This document shows, in pieces, positions 7,414 through 13,857 of a stretch of DNA of 17,936 bases. Both the position numbers and the translations under genes were made by a program. Below the pieces are notes generated by a model. It was given only the letters and a program-made list of their open reading frames with translations. It made no database searches and was not told the origin of the DNA. The number at the start of each line of letters is the position of its first letter. The stretch's first letter is position 1. Origin of the DNA: Micavibrio sp. (GTDB lineage Bacteria; Pseudomonadota; Alphaproteobacteria; Micavibrionales; Micavibrionaceae); the NCBI GenBank assembly GCA_030824805.1, contig JAPJRC010000046.1, forward strand, positions 1-17,936, read 5' to 3'.

Positions 7414-9426
7414 ATGACTGTTTTTCTACGCGGTGCGTTGTGCGCCGCCCTTGTAAGCTTTGCCGGTATGGTTCCGGCGAGAGCAAACGAACCCATGCAT
7501 GTGAAAGTGCCTATCGGCCAGCCGGGCAGTATAACGGCGCCGGGTGTGGCCGCGGCTGAGCGTGAGATCGCCAGAATACCCGGCGGCGCTGATGTCATAC
7601 CCGCCAAGGAATTCCAGAAATCCTATGCCCTTACGATGAAGGATATGACAGCCAAAACGCCGGGCGTTATGGCGCAACCGCGATGGGGCGAGGACCAAAG
7701 GCTTTCCATTCGCGGATCGGGCCTATCGCGCATGATGCATTTGCGCGGCATCACCTTGTTACAGGACGGCGTGCCCTTTAACTTCGCAGACGGATCTGGC
7801 GATTTTCAGGAGATAGATCCTCTGTTCCTGCAACACCTCGAAATTTACCGCGGCGGGCAGGGGCTTCGTTACGGCGCCGCGACCATGGGCGGTGCCATCA
7901 ACATGGTGACGCCGACGGCGCGCACTTTGAACTATAACGGGTTGCTCCGTGCCGAGGGCGGCAGCTATCAGACGCTTCGTCTGCACGCGCAAGCCGCCAA
8001 GGTTTTTGAGGGTGCCGACGCCTTTGCAGCGACCACAAAATCGATCAGCGAAGGTTACCGTCGCCAGAGCGAGCAAAACAACACGCGCTTTTCCGGCAAT
8101 ATAGGCGTGCCGATCGGGGAGCGCGCGGAAACGCGTTTCTACCTCAACTGGAACGATATCAATCAGGAAATTCCGGGCACGATAAGCCGTGACAACGCGC
8201 TTAAGAATCCGCGTACCGTGCCTGCCGTAAATATTGCTGGCGATTACGCGCGGGATATTAATTCCCTGCGCGTGGCGAACCGCACGGCGTTCAAGCTGGA
8301 TAACGGTTTGAATTTCGAAGTTGGAGCCTATGCCAATGATAAAAACCTGTATCACCCGATTTTTCAGGTGATCGACCAGAAATCTATCGATGTGGGTGGA
8401 TTTGGCCGTATGGGCGGAAGATACGGACAGAATGATTTTACCCTTGGTTTGAATATCGGGCGCGGCAACAACAATGCCAAACGGTTTGTAAATGTGGGCG
8501 GCGAACGCGGCGCGCTTACGGCCGATGCGAAACAGGTTGCCAGCAACGTGGAGGTCTATGGGGAGAACAGGTTCCATATTGACGACGCATGGAGCATAAT
8601 CAGCGGCGCGCAGGCGACGATTGCCAACCGCGAGCACACCGATAACCGGAACAGCGCCAACAGTGCCGAAAAAACATACCGCAGTTTCAACCCGAAGCTG
8701 GGCGTGATGTGGGAGCCGGAACCTGACCTGCAATTTTTCAGCAGTGTAACGCGCAGCAGTGAATTGCCGACCTTTGCCGAGCTTGTACAGGGGGCGGGTG
8801 TCGGTTTTATCCCGGTCGACATTCAGAAAGCTTGGACGGTTGAGGCGGGGTCGCGCGGTGAGCGCGGATCATTCTCGTGGGACGTAACGCTCTATCATTC
8901 TCGTGTCAGAGACGAGCTTCTGAACTTTACCGTGACACCGGACGTTCCGGCTTCCACCTTCAACGCCGACGAGACTATCCATCAGGGGATCGAGTTGGGC
9001 GCAGGATGGCAGATGAACGACCAGATTTCGTATCAGGTGATTTATAACCTGAGCGATTTCCGGTTCGATGGCGATGCGCAGTTCGGAGATAACGAACTGG
9101 CCGGGGCGCCGCGCCACCAGATACGTTTCTCTGCCCGATATGAGCATAAGGGGCTTTTCGTTGAACCGAATGTCGAATGGGTGCCGGAGGCGGCTTATGT
9201 CGATTACGCCAACACACTAAAGGCGGACAGCCATGCGCTTGTCGGCTTAAAGGCCGGATACGATCTGAGCGGGGATGTGTCAGTCTTCTTTGATGCAAGG
9301 AACCTGACGGACGAGGAAAATATCGGCAGTTTCAGCACCATTACGGACGCAAGGCTGGTCGGTAGCGAGGTTTTCTATTCGGGCGAGGGGCGCAGTGCCT
9401 TTGCGGGTATTTCCGTCCGTTTCTAA
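7414..9426 (+). CDS. TonB-dependent outer-membrane receptor
   Basis: This 670-aa protein has a clear signal peptide (MTVFLRGALCAALVSFAGMVPARA, cleaved before NEP). A plug domain follows at about residues 55-165: ADVIPAKEF, the LSIRGSGLSRMMHLRG strand, ITLLQDGVPFNFADGSGDFQEIDPLFLQHLEIYRGG and LRYGAATMGGAINMVTPTA. The rest is a 22-strand-type beta-barrel with repeated aromatic strands, a late RNLTDEEN motif and a terminal phenylalanine (GISVRF) expected of outer-membrane barrels. Such receptors import iron-siderophores, heme, copper, cobalamin or sugars using TonB energy. The substrate cannot be read from sequence. The adjacent DUF2946-like gene hints at a metal such as copper. The start has GGAG eight bases upstream, inside an inverted repeat. 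No TonB/ExbBD genes are in the window, so energising proteins must be encoded elsewhere. Confidence 0.92.
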   Translation: MTVFLRGALCAALVSFAGMVPARANEPMHVKVPIGQPGSITAPGVAAAEREIARIPGGADVIPAKEFQKSYALTMKDMTAKTPGVMAQPRWGEDQRLSIRGSGLSRMMHLRGITLLQDGVPFNFADGSGDFQEIDPLFLQHLEIYRGGQGLRYGAATMGGAINMVTPTARTLNYNGLLRAEGGSYQTLRLHAQAAKVFEGADAFAATTKSISEGYRRQSEQNNTRFSGNIGVPIGERAETRFYLNWNDINQEIPGTISRDNALKNPRTVPAVNIAGDYARDINSLRVANRTAFKLDNGLNFEVGAYANDKNLYHPIFQVIDQKSIDVGGFGRMGGRYGQNDFTLGLNIGRGNNNAKRFVNVGGERGALTADAKQVASNVEVYGENRFHIDDAWSIISGAQATIANREHTDNRNSANSAEKTYRSFNPKLGVMWEPEPDLQFFSSVTRSSELPTFAELVQGAGVGFIPVDIQKAWTVEAGSRGERGSFSWDVTLYHSRVRDELLNFTVTPDVPASTFNADETIHQGIELGAGWQMNDQISYQVIYNLSDFRFDGDAQFGDNELAGAPRHQIRFSARYEHKGLFVEPNVEWVPEAAYVDYANTLKADSHALVGLKAGYDLSGDVSVFFDARNLTDEENIGSFSTITDARLVGSEVFYSGEGRSAFAGISVRF

Positions 9427-9448
9427 TATTACATATTGTGAACCTGGT

Positions 9449-9506
9449 TGCCGCATCCTTCTCGCGAATTGACAAACGTCATATACAAAAGTGAAGGGGT
9501 GCGGCA
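9449..9506 (+). repeat. Imperfect inverted repeat after the TonB receptor
   Basis: TGCCGCA (9449-9455) plus CCTTC (9457-9461) are mirrored by GAAGG (9493-9497) plus TGCGGCA (9500-9506), with a one-versus-two-base bulge and a 31-base loop. It lies 22 bases after the receptor stop codon. The loop is long and no U tract follows, so it is a poor intrinsic terminator. It may protect the 3' end of the message or be an operator. Role unknown. Confidence 0.4.
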
Positions 9507-9572
9507 TACTATGAGATGGCTGTAATTGATTCTTTGCAGCCACTATCCTTTAGCGTTCGCTGATTTCCATTT

Positions 9573-9599
9573 TTAAGTTTTCTTTAAATTTTTCGTTAA
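9573..9599 (+). promoter_or_regulatory. Candidate CtrA binding site upstream of the chemoreceptor
   Basis: TTAA (9573-9576) and TTAA (9584-9587) are separated by exactly seven bases, the TTAA-N7-TTAA layout of the alphaproteobacterial cell-cycle regulator CtrA. A third TTAA follows at 9596-9599 and a fourth at 9617-9620. The site lies 60-75 bases before the chemoreceptor ATG. Motility and chemotaxis genes are classic CtrA targets, which makes the match credible. The region is AT-rich, so chance matches are possible. Confidence 0.5.
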
Positions 9600-9646
9600 G
9601 TCATTTGCTGTAGATTTTAACTATCCCATGGCTGCCAGAGGTCTGT

Positions 9647-11758
9647 ATGTTTAAACTTTTGAACAATCTTTCCATTAACACTCGCCTTATCCTCAGTATT
9701 ACTATTCTTCTTGGAACGCTCCTAGTGGCATTGTCGCAGGCCTATACCAGCATCGAAGCGAACGTAAAATTCTCTGCCTGGGAAATGAAGGGGAACAAAT
9801 ATATCCGCCCGCTTTCCATTATGCTCCGTGACGCCGGGCTTTTGCGGGTGGCTTTGGTGTTGCAGGAAAACGGGGCAGGAAATTCCAGCCTGAACAAAGC
9901 CGATTTGGTTCAAAGCATTGACGGGCAGATGGCCGTTCTTAAAATGGTGCAGGCGGAAGTGGGCGAAGACCTGCAATTTACCGACGAGGGACTTTCCTCC
10001 CGTGGCCGCGAAGCATTGAAATATGAAACGGTTCATGGCAAATGGGCCGAAGTCGTGCAGCTTAGTGGTACAGACCCGAAAGCGGCCGAGGAAAAACTTG
10101 TCAGCTTTATCGCCGATCTTCGTGGTTTGATAGCGCATGCGGGCGACACATCGAACCTGATCCTCGACCCGGATCTGGACAGTTATTACATGATGGACAT
10201 TACTTTGCTGGCCATGCCGCAGACGGTGGACAGGCTCTCCGTTATCGGTGCCACGCTCGGTGCGCAACTGGGCCCGGATGCTGTCCTCGATGTAACGCAG
10301 AAAACCGAGGCCGCGGTGTTCTCACGAATGCTGTCCGAGGCCGACATCGGCCGTGTCATGGCCGACATGGATGTGTCTTTCAAAGAAGACCCTAATTTTT
10401 ATGGCGTAAGTGAAACATACAAACCGTCCGTTGAGCCTTTGCTGGCTAAATACAAAGAGCGTAACGATGCCTTCTCCTCGATGATAGGTTCGATTGCCGG
10501 CGGCGAAAGCGTGTTGCGCGGTGATCTGCTTTCCAGCTGGTATGGTGCCACTCACTCGGCGTACGATCTCTGGAAAGTTGGTATGGATGAACTGGATCGC
10601 CTGATACAGATACGTATCGATACGTACAAGCAGCAGCAGATGAACGTTCTTATGATGTCTGCCATTGGCGTTCTTATTTCACTGCTCGTCTTCTTCATCG
10701 TGGCGAAAAGCATCACCAAGCCTCTTGCCAACATGACAGGCGCGATGAGTGCGCTGGCAGACGGAAACCTAACGGTGGAAGTGCCTTATACAGATTCGCA
10801 TTCTGAAATAGGATCGATGGCGCAGGCGCTCGATATCTTCAAACAGAATGCGCTCGCCATAAAGCAACTGGAGGCACAGCAGGAAGAGCTTAAAATTAAA
10901 AGCGAGCAGGAGCGTAAACAGGCATTGTCCGATCTGGCGGATGGATTCAACTCTCACGTCGAAATGTCTATCGGAAATCTTTTGTCCGCATCCAACAATA
11001 TGCGTCAGGCGGCCGAGTCATTGACGGGCGCTTCCGAACAGACTGCAGAGGCCAGCCAGTTCGTCGCAAACATTGCATCGGAAACCGATGCCAACGTTCA
11101 GACCGTGGCATCCGCCACCGAAGAACTGTCGGCATCTTCTCAGGAAATCGCCGTGCAGGTGGTTGCCGTGGCGCAGAAAGCGGGTACCGCCGCCGACGAG
11201 GCCAGAAACGCGCAGGAGACTGTAGCGCATCTTAACAGTCTGACCAGCTCTATCGGCGAAGTTGTCGAGGCCATCAAGGACATTGCCGACCAGACGAACC
11301 TGTTGGCGCTCAACGCCACGATCGAAGCCGCGCGCGCCGGCGAGGCGGGTAAAGGGTTTGCCGTTGTGGCCGACGAGGTTAAAAAACTTGCCGTCGAAAC
11401 AGCCAGCAAGACCGAGCAGATCAGCGAGCGCGTGCAGGGTATCAACAAGGCTATCAAGAACAGTGTGGATGCCGTGGAGCGTATCATTACGAACGTGTCC
11501 CTGATCGATGCCGCAGCGTCCAGCGTGTCGGCCGCGGTCGAGGAGCAGAACGCCGCGACGGGTGAAATCGGCCGCAATGTGAGCGAGGTTTCCAGCGGCA
11601 CCCAGCAGGTTTCGGAAACGATCCGCAGGGTCAGCTCCAACGCGGCCACGGCGGGCGAGCAATCCCGGGTGGTGCTCAGCGCTGCCAATGACGTTTCAAG
11701 GCTGGCTGATTCCTTGCGCGACCAGATCAACACGTTCCTGGAAGGCATACGCGCCTAA
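9647..11758 (+). CDS. Methyl-accepting chemotaxis protein (transmembrane chemoreceptor)
   Basis: This 703-aa receptor has the standard order: TM1 at about 13-33, a helical periplasmic ligand-binding region at 34-330, TM2 at 332-355 (MNVLMMSAIGVLISLLVFFIVAKS), a HAMP domain at 356-408 (KPLANMTGAMSALADGNLTVEV...SEIGSMAQALDIFK), then a long coiled-coil signalling domain. The conserved hairpin tip at about 545-582 (DIADQTNLLALNATIEAAR, then AGKGFAVVADEVKKLA) binds CheA and CheW. The sensory region includes DTSNLILDPDLDSYYMMDITLLAMPQ, a stretch that recurs in proteobacterial receptors of unknown ligand. The C-terminus (INTFLEGIRA) lacks a CheR-binding pentapeptide such as NWETF. The start has AGAGG five bases upstream. 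The gene is monocistronic, and no che genes are adjacent. A CtrA-type site lies upstream, suggesting cell-cycle control with the motility regulon. Confidence 0.94.
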   Translation: MFKLLNNLSINTRLILSITILLGTLLVALSQAYTSIEANVKFSAWEMKGNKYIRPLSIMLRDAGLLRVALVLQENGAGNSSLNKADLVQSIDGQMAVLKMVQAEVGEDLQFTDEGLSSRGREALKYETVHGKWAEVVQLSGTDPKAAEEKLVSFIADLRGLIAHAGDTSNLILDPDLDSYYMMDITLLAMPQTVDRLSVIGATLGAQLGPDAVLDVTQKTEAAVFSRMLSEADIGRVMADMDVSFKEDPNFYGVSETYKPSVEPLLAKYKERNDAFSSMIGSIAGGESVLRGDLLSSWYGATHSAYDLWKVGMDELDRLIQIRIDTYKQQQMNVLMMSAIGVLISLLVFFIVAKSITKPLANMTGAMSALADGNLTVEVPYTDSHSEIGSMAQALDIFKQNALAIKQLEAQQEELKIKSEQERKQALSDLADGFNSHVEMSIGNLLSASNNMRQAAESLTGASEQTAEASQFVANIASETDANVQTVASATEELSASSQEIAVQVVAVAQKAGTAADEARNAQETVAHLNSLTSSIGEVVEAIKDIADQTNLLALNATIEAARAGEAGKGFAVVADEVKKLAVETASKTEQISERVQGINKAIKNSVDAVERIITNVSLIDAAASSVSAAVEEQNAATGEIGRNVSEVSSGTQQVSETIRRVSSNAATAGEQSRVVLSAANDVSRLADSLRDQINTFLEGIRA

Positions 11759-11776
11759 AGCGATTTTCTAACGTTG

Positions 11777-11791
11777 TGTTATACTGTATCA
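11777..11791 (+). promoter_or_regulatory. Extended -10 promoter overlapped by a Zur/Fur-like palindrome
   Basis: TG (11777-11778), one base, then TATACT (11780-11785) makes a good extended -10 element, and no -35 is evident. The same bases form TGTTATA-C-TGTATCA (11777-11791), a 7-1-7 imperfect dyad. The left half equals the TGTTATA half-site known from enterobacterial Zur operators, and the right half matches its inverse at five of seven positions. A repressor bound here would block the promoter. It precedes the His/Cys-rich membrane protein by 31 bases. Confidence 0.45.
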
Positions 11792-11822
11792 ATTCCCTTG
11801 CCCGGCGAGCCGGTTTGGGGTA

Positions 11823-12326
11823 ATGCATAGACACATGATGAAACAAAATCTGCAAAAACACCTGGTCTGGGCCGTTATCCTTTCGGAATCTACGCATGTT
11901 TTCTGCTGCGTTTTTCCCACTATTTTCAGCGTGATAAGCCTTCTGGCCGGTCTTGGCATGGTGGCCGCGATGCCGGCTTTCATGGTGGGCATGCATGATT
12001 TCCTCCATGAATGGGAATTGCCCATGATTGTGGTTTCAGGCCTTGTTCTGGCGATCGGCTGGGCGGCGGTGCTGTACAGCGACAAAATAAGCTGCGAGAG
12101 CGAGTGCTGCGCCCAGAGCGGATGCGCGCCCAAGAAAAACAAGGCTCATCTGGTTCTCAAGATTGCCACGGTATTGTTCATTTTCAACGTGCTTATCTAT
12201 CTGGTATTCCACAGATCTACGTGGGTCGTGGACCATTTTGCATCGGGCCATGAGACCCATATCGAGGGTCAACATGAGGGGCATGACCACGGCCACCATG
12301 ACGGCCACGAAGGGCATTCCCATTAA
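11823..12326 (+). CDS. Small membrane protein with Cys clusters and His-rich tail (putative metal handling)
   Basis: I do not recognise a named family for this 167-aa protein. It has three to four hydrophobic segments: a long one around residues 24-52 beginning HVFCCVFPTIFSVISLLAGLG, one near 66-86 (PMIVVSGLVLAIGWAAVLY) and one near 109-127 (LVLKIATVLFIFNVLIYLVF). Between the last two is a soluble loop, CESECCAQSGCAPKKNK, with five cysteines. The C-terminal tail is almost entirely His, Gly, Asp and Glu (GHETHIEGQHEGHDHGHHDGHEGHSH). Paired cysteines in a membrane segment plus His-rich tails are usual in zinc, nickel, copper or mercury transport and sensing proteins. The upstream Zur/Fur-like operator points the same way. 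ATG 11823 lies only two bases after GGGG, and the ATGs at 11835 or 11838 (MMKQNLQKH) are alternatives. Metal binding is inferred and the direction of transport is unknown. Confidence 0.7.
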   Translation: MHRHMMKQNLQKHLVWAVILSESTHVFCCVFPTIFSVISLLAGLGMVAAMPAFMVGMHDFLHEWELPMIVVSGLVLAIGWAAVLYSDKISCESECCAQSGCAPKKNKAHLVLKIATVLFIFNVLIYLVFHRSTWVVDHFASGHETHIEGQHEGHDHGHHDGHEGHSH

Positions 12327-12352
12327 TAATAACGGCCTTTTTCATCAATACC

Positions 12353-12382
12353 TTGCGAATAGGTGCGGAAATCTGCTAAAGA
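12353..12382 (+). promoter_or_regulatory. Possible promoter of the DEAD-box helicase gene
   Basis: TTGCGA (12353-12358) and TAAAGA (12377-12382) are 18 bases apart, with TGC directly before the -10 giving an extended -10 character. It lies between the His-rich protein stop and the helicase ATG at 12405. The match is moderate. Confidence 0.3.
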
Positions 12383-12404
12383 TCGCGCCAGTTAGGTTTA
12401 TTGC

Positions 12405-13754
12405 ATGAAATTTGAAGACCTTGGCCTTAGTCCGGAAACGCTCAAAGCGGTAACCGAAAAGGGCTATGAAACGCCAACCCCCATTCAGGAAAAAGCCATC
12501 CCCATCATTCTGATGGCTAGGGATGTGGTCGGCCTTGCCCAAACGGGCACAGGAAAGACGGCCGGCTTTACGCTTCCGATGATCGATGCGCTGTCCGGCG
12601 GACGCGCGCGTATGCGTATGCCACGTTCGCTGGTGCTTGAACCGACGCGCGAACTGGCCGCGCAGGTTGCAGAGAATTTCAAGACCTACGGCAAATACCA
12701 CAAGCTTTCGATGGCGCTGCTTGTCGGCGGCGAAAGCATGGGCGACCAGACGAAGCTGCTCGACAAGGGCGTGGATGTTCTGATCGCAACGCCGGGCCGA
12801 CTGCTCGACCTGTTCCAGCGCGGCGCAATTCTGCTCAACGACATCAAGATCCTCGTCATCGACGAAGCCGACCGCATGATGGATATGGGTTTCATTCCCG
12901 ATATCGAAAAAATCGTCTCGCTTATCCCGCCGAACCGCCAGACATTGCTTTTCTCGGCCACGATGCCGCCGGAGATCAAGCGACTGTCAGACAAGTTCCT
13001 GAGCAACCCGAAAGAGGTCAGCGTCGCGGCGCCGGCAACGACATCGGCGAACATCGAGCAGTTTCTGGTGCACACGCATTCCAAGAACAAAAAGCGCCTG
13101 CTTGCGACACTGGTAAAACAGGAAAACCCGAAGAACGCGTTTATCTTCCTGAATCGCAAACGCGATATCGGAGATGTGGCGAACTTCCTGAAAAAGCAGG
13201 GGTATGACGCCGCGCCGCTCCATGGTGATATGGTTCAGGCCGCACGCACAAAGACTTTGCAGGATTTCCGTGACGGTGCGGTTAAGTTTCTTGTTTGCTC
13301 CGATGTTGCCGCGCGCGGGCTTGATATTTCCGCCGTATCCCATGTGTTCAATTATGACGTTCCGATGAGCCCGGACGATTACGTGCACCGTATCGGCCGT
13401 ACAGGCCGGGCCGGACAGCAGGGGCGTGCCTGGATGATTGCTACGAGAGAGGATGAGAAATTCCTCGCAAATGTCGAAAAACTCATAAAAAAACAGATTC
13501 CTGTAGTTAAGATGGAAGAGGCGGAAAGCGCCGCTGAACCGGTTCAAAAGGACCGCGCTCCTCGTGAAGAAAAACGCGAAGAAAGACGTGAAGAGCGCCA
13601 GCCGCGCGGCGAGCGCCCGCAACAGGCGCACCGCAACGACCGTCCAAAACGCGATGAAAAACCGCGCGGTCCTGCACCCAAAAACGATGATGGTGATAAC
13701 GGCCCATCAGGCACCGGATTTGGTGATGACGTGCCGGCCTTTTTCAAATTCTAA
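12405..13754 (+). CDS. rhlE: DEAD-box ATP-dependent RNA helicase, RhlE type
   Basis: This enzyme unwinds or remodels RNA duplexes using ATP, with roles in ribosome assembly, mRNA decay and cold adaptation. All motifs are present: Q motif (FEDLGLSPE...GYETPTPIQ), Walker A AQTGTGKT at 45-52, PTRELA at 80-85, the GG motif VGGES, TPGR at 129-132, VIDEAD with D153-E-A-D156, SAT at 184-186, FIFLNRKRD, HGDMVQAART, VCSDVAARGLDI near 302, and HRIGRTGRAG at 328-337. From about residue 375 the tail is low-complexity and highly charged (repeats of REEKREERREE, then R/P/K-rich sequence), as expected for an RNA-binding extension. It ends DDVPAFFKF, a small hydrophobic motif of a kind found at the end of such tails. 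The total of 449 aa is typical of RhlE. It appears to be transcribed alone, with a terminator-like hairpin starting at its stop codon. Confidence 0.93.
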   Translation: MKFEDLGLSPETLKAVTEKGYETPTPIQEKAIPIILMARDVVGLAQTGTGKTAGFTLPMIDALSGGRARMRMPRSLVLEPTRELAAQVAENFKTYGKYHKLSMALLVGGESMGDQTKLLDKGVDVLIATPGRLLDLFQRGAILLNDIKILVIDEADRMMDMGFIPDIEKIVSLIPPNRQTLLFSATMPPEIKRLSDKFLSNPKEVSVAAPATTSANIEQFLVHTHSKNKKRLLATLVKQENPKNAFIFLNRKRDIGDVANFLKKQGYDAAPLHGDMVQAARTKTLQDFRDGAVKFLVCSDVAARGLDISAVSHVFNYDVPMSPDDYVHRIGRTGRAGQQGRAWMIATREDEKFLANVEKLIKKQIPVVKMEEAESAAEPVQKDRAPREEKREERREERQPRGERPQQAHRNDRPKRDEKPRGPAPKNDDGDNGPSGTGFGDDVPAFFKF

Positions 13755-13788
13755 ATTGCGATAAAGCCCTTTTCGCAATTGACTTTTT
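13754..13788 (+). terminator. Probable intrinsic terminator of the helicase gene
   Basis: AATTGCG (13754-13760) pairs with CGCAATT (13774-13780) around a 13-base loop, followed three bases later by five T residues (13784-13788). It starts at the last base of the helicase stop codon. The stem is only seven base pairs and AT-rich, so termination may be partial. Its 3' part overlaps the proposed -35 of the lptD promoter, and its loop can pair with a downstream segment (13821-13829). Confidence 0.45.
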
Positions 13789-13806
13789 CGTGAATTCCTC
13801 AAGAAT
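13779..13806 (+). promoter_or_regulatory. Probable lptD promoter
   Basis: TTGACT (13779-13784, five of six to the -35 consensus) and AAGAAT (13801-13806, four of six to the -10) are 16 bases apart. Initiation near 13813 would give a leader of about 45 bases before the proposed ATT start at 13858. That leader would begin inside the hairpin AAAGCC (13810-13815)/GGCTTT (13822-13827). Confidence 0.45.
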
Positions 13807-13844
13807 TACAAAGCCTGTTCGGGCTTTATTCGCGTACGTAATTC
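13803..13844 (+). promoter_or_regulatory. Hairpin-rich leader upstream of lptD
   Basis: Two nested stems are visible. GAATTAC (13803-13809) pairs with GTAATTC (13838-13844), and inside it AAAGCC (13810-13815) pairs with GGCTTT (13822-13827) around TGTTCG. In addition GGGCTTTAT (13821-13829) is perfectly complementary to ATAAAGCCC (13761-13769) in the helicase terminator loop, an alternative pairing that excludes the local stem. The structure ends one base before GGGAG (13846-13850), the ribosome binding site of lptD. Its role is inferred. It could act as a terminator for readthrough transcripts or control access to the ribosome binding site. Confidence 0.4.
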
Positions 13845-13857
13845 CGGGAGCAATCTC

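Noticed and set aside
7759..8733. Long antisense open frame (324 codons) opposite the TonB receptor
   Set aside because: It overlaps plug and barrel sequence that is clearly coding on the plus strand, and has no signal peptide, motif or ribosome binding site.
9469..9474. TTGACA as a -35 box for the chemoreceptor
   Set aside because: No -10-like hexamer occurs 15-19 bases downstream, and it is more than 170 bases from the gene.
13555..13680. Repetitive charged tail of the helicase as a DNA repeat or tandem array
   Set aside because: The repetition is at the protein level (Arg/Glu/Lys-rich), in frame, and typical of RNA helicase tails. The nucleotide units are not regular.
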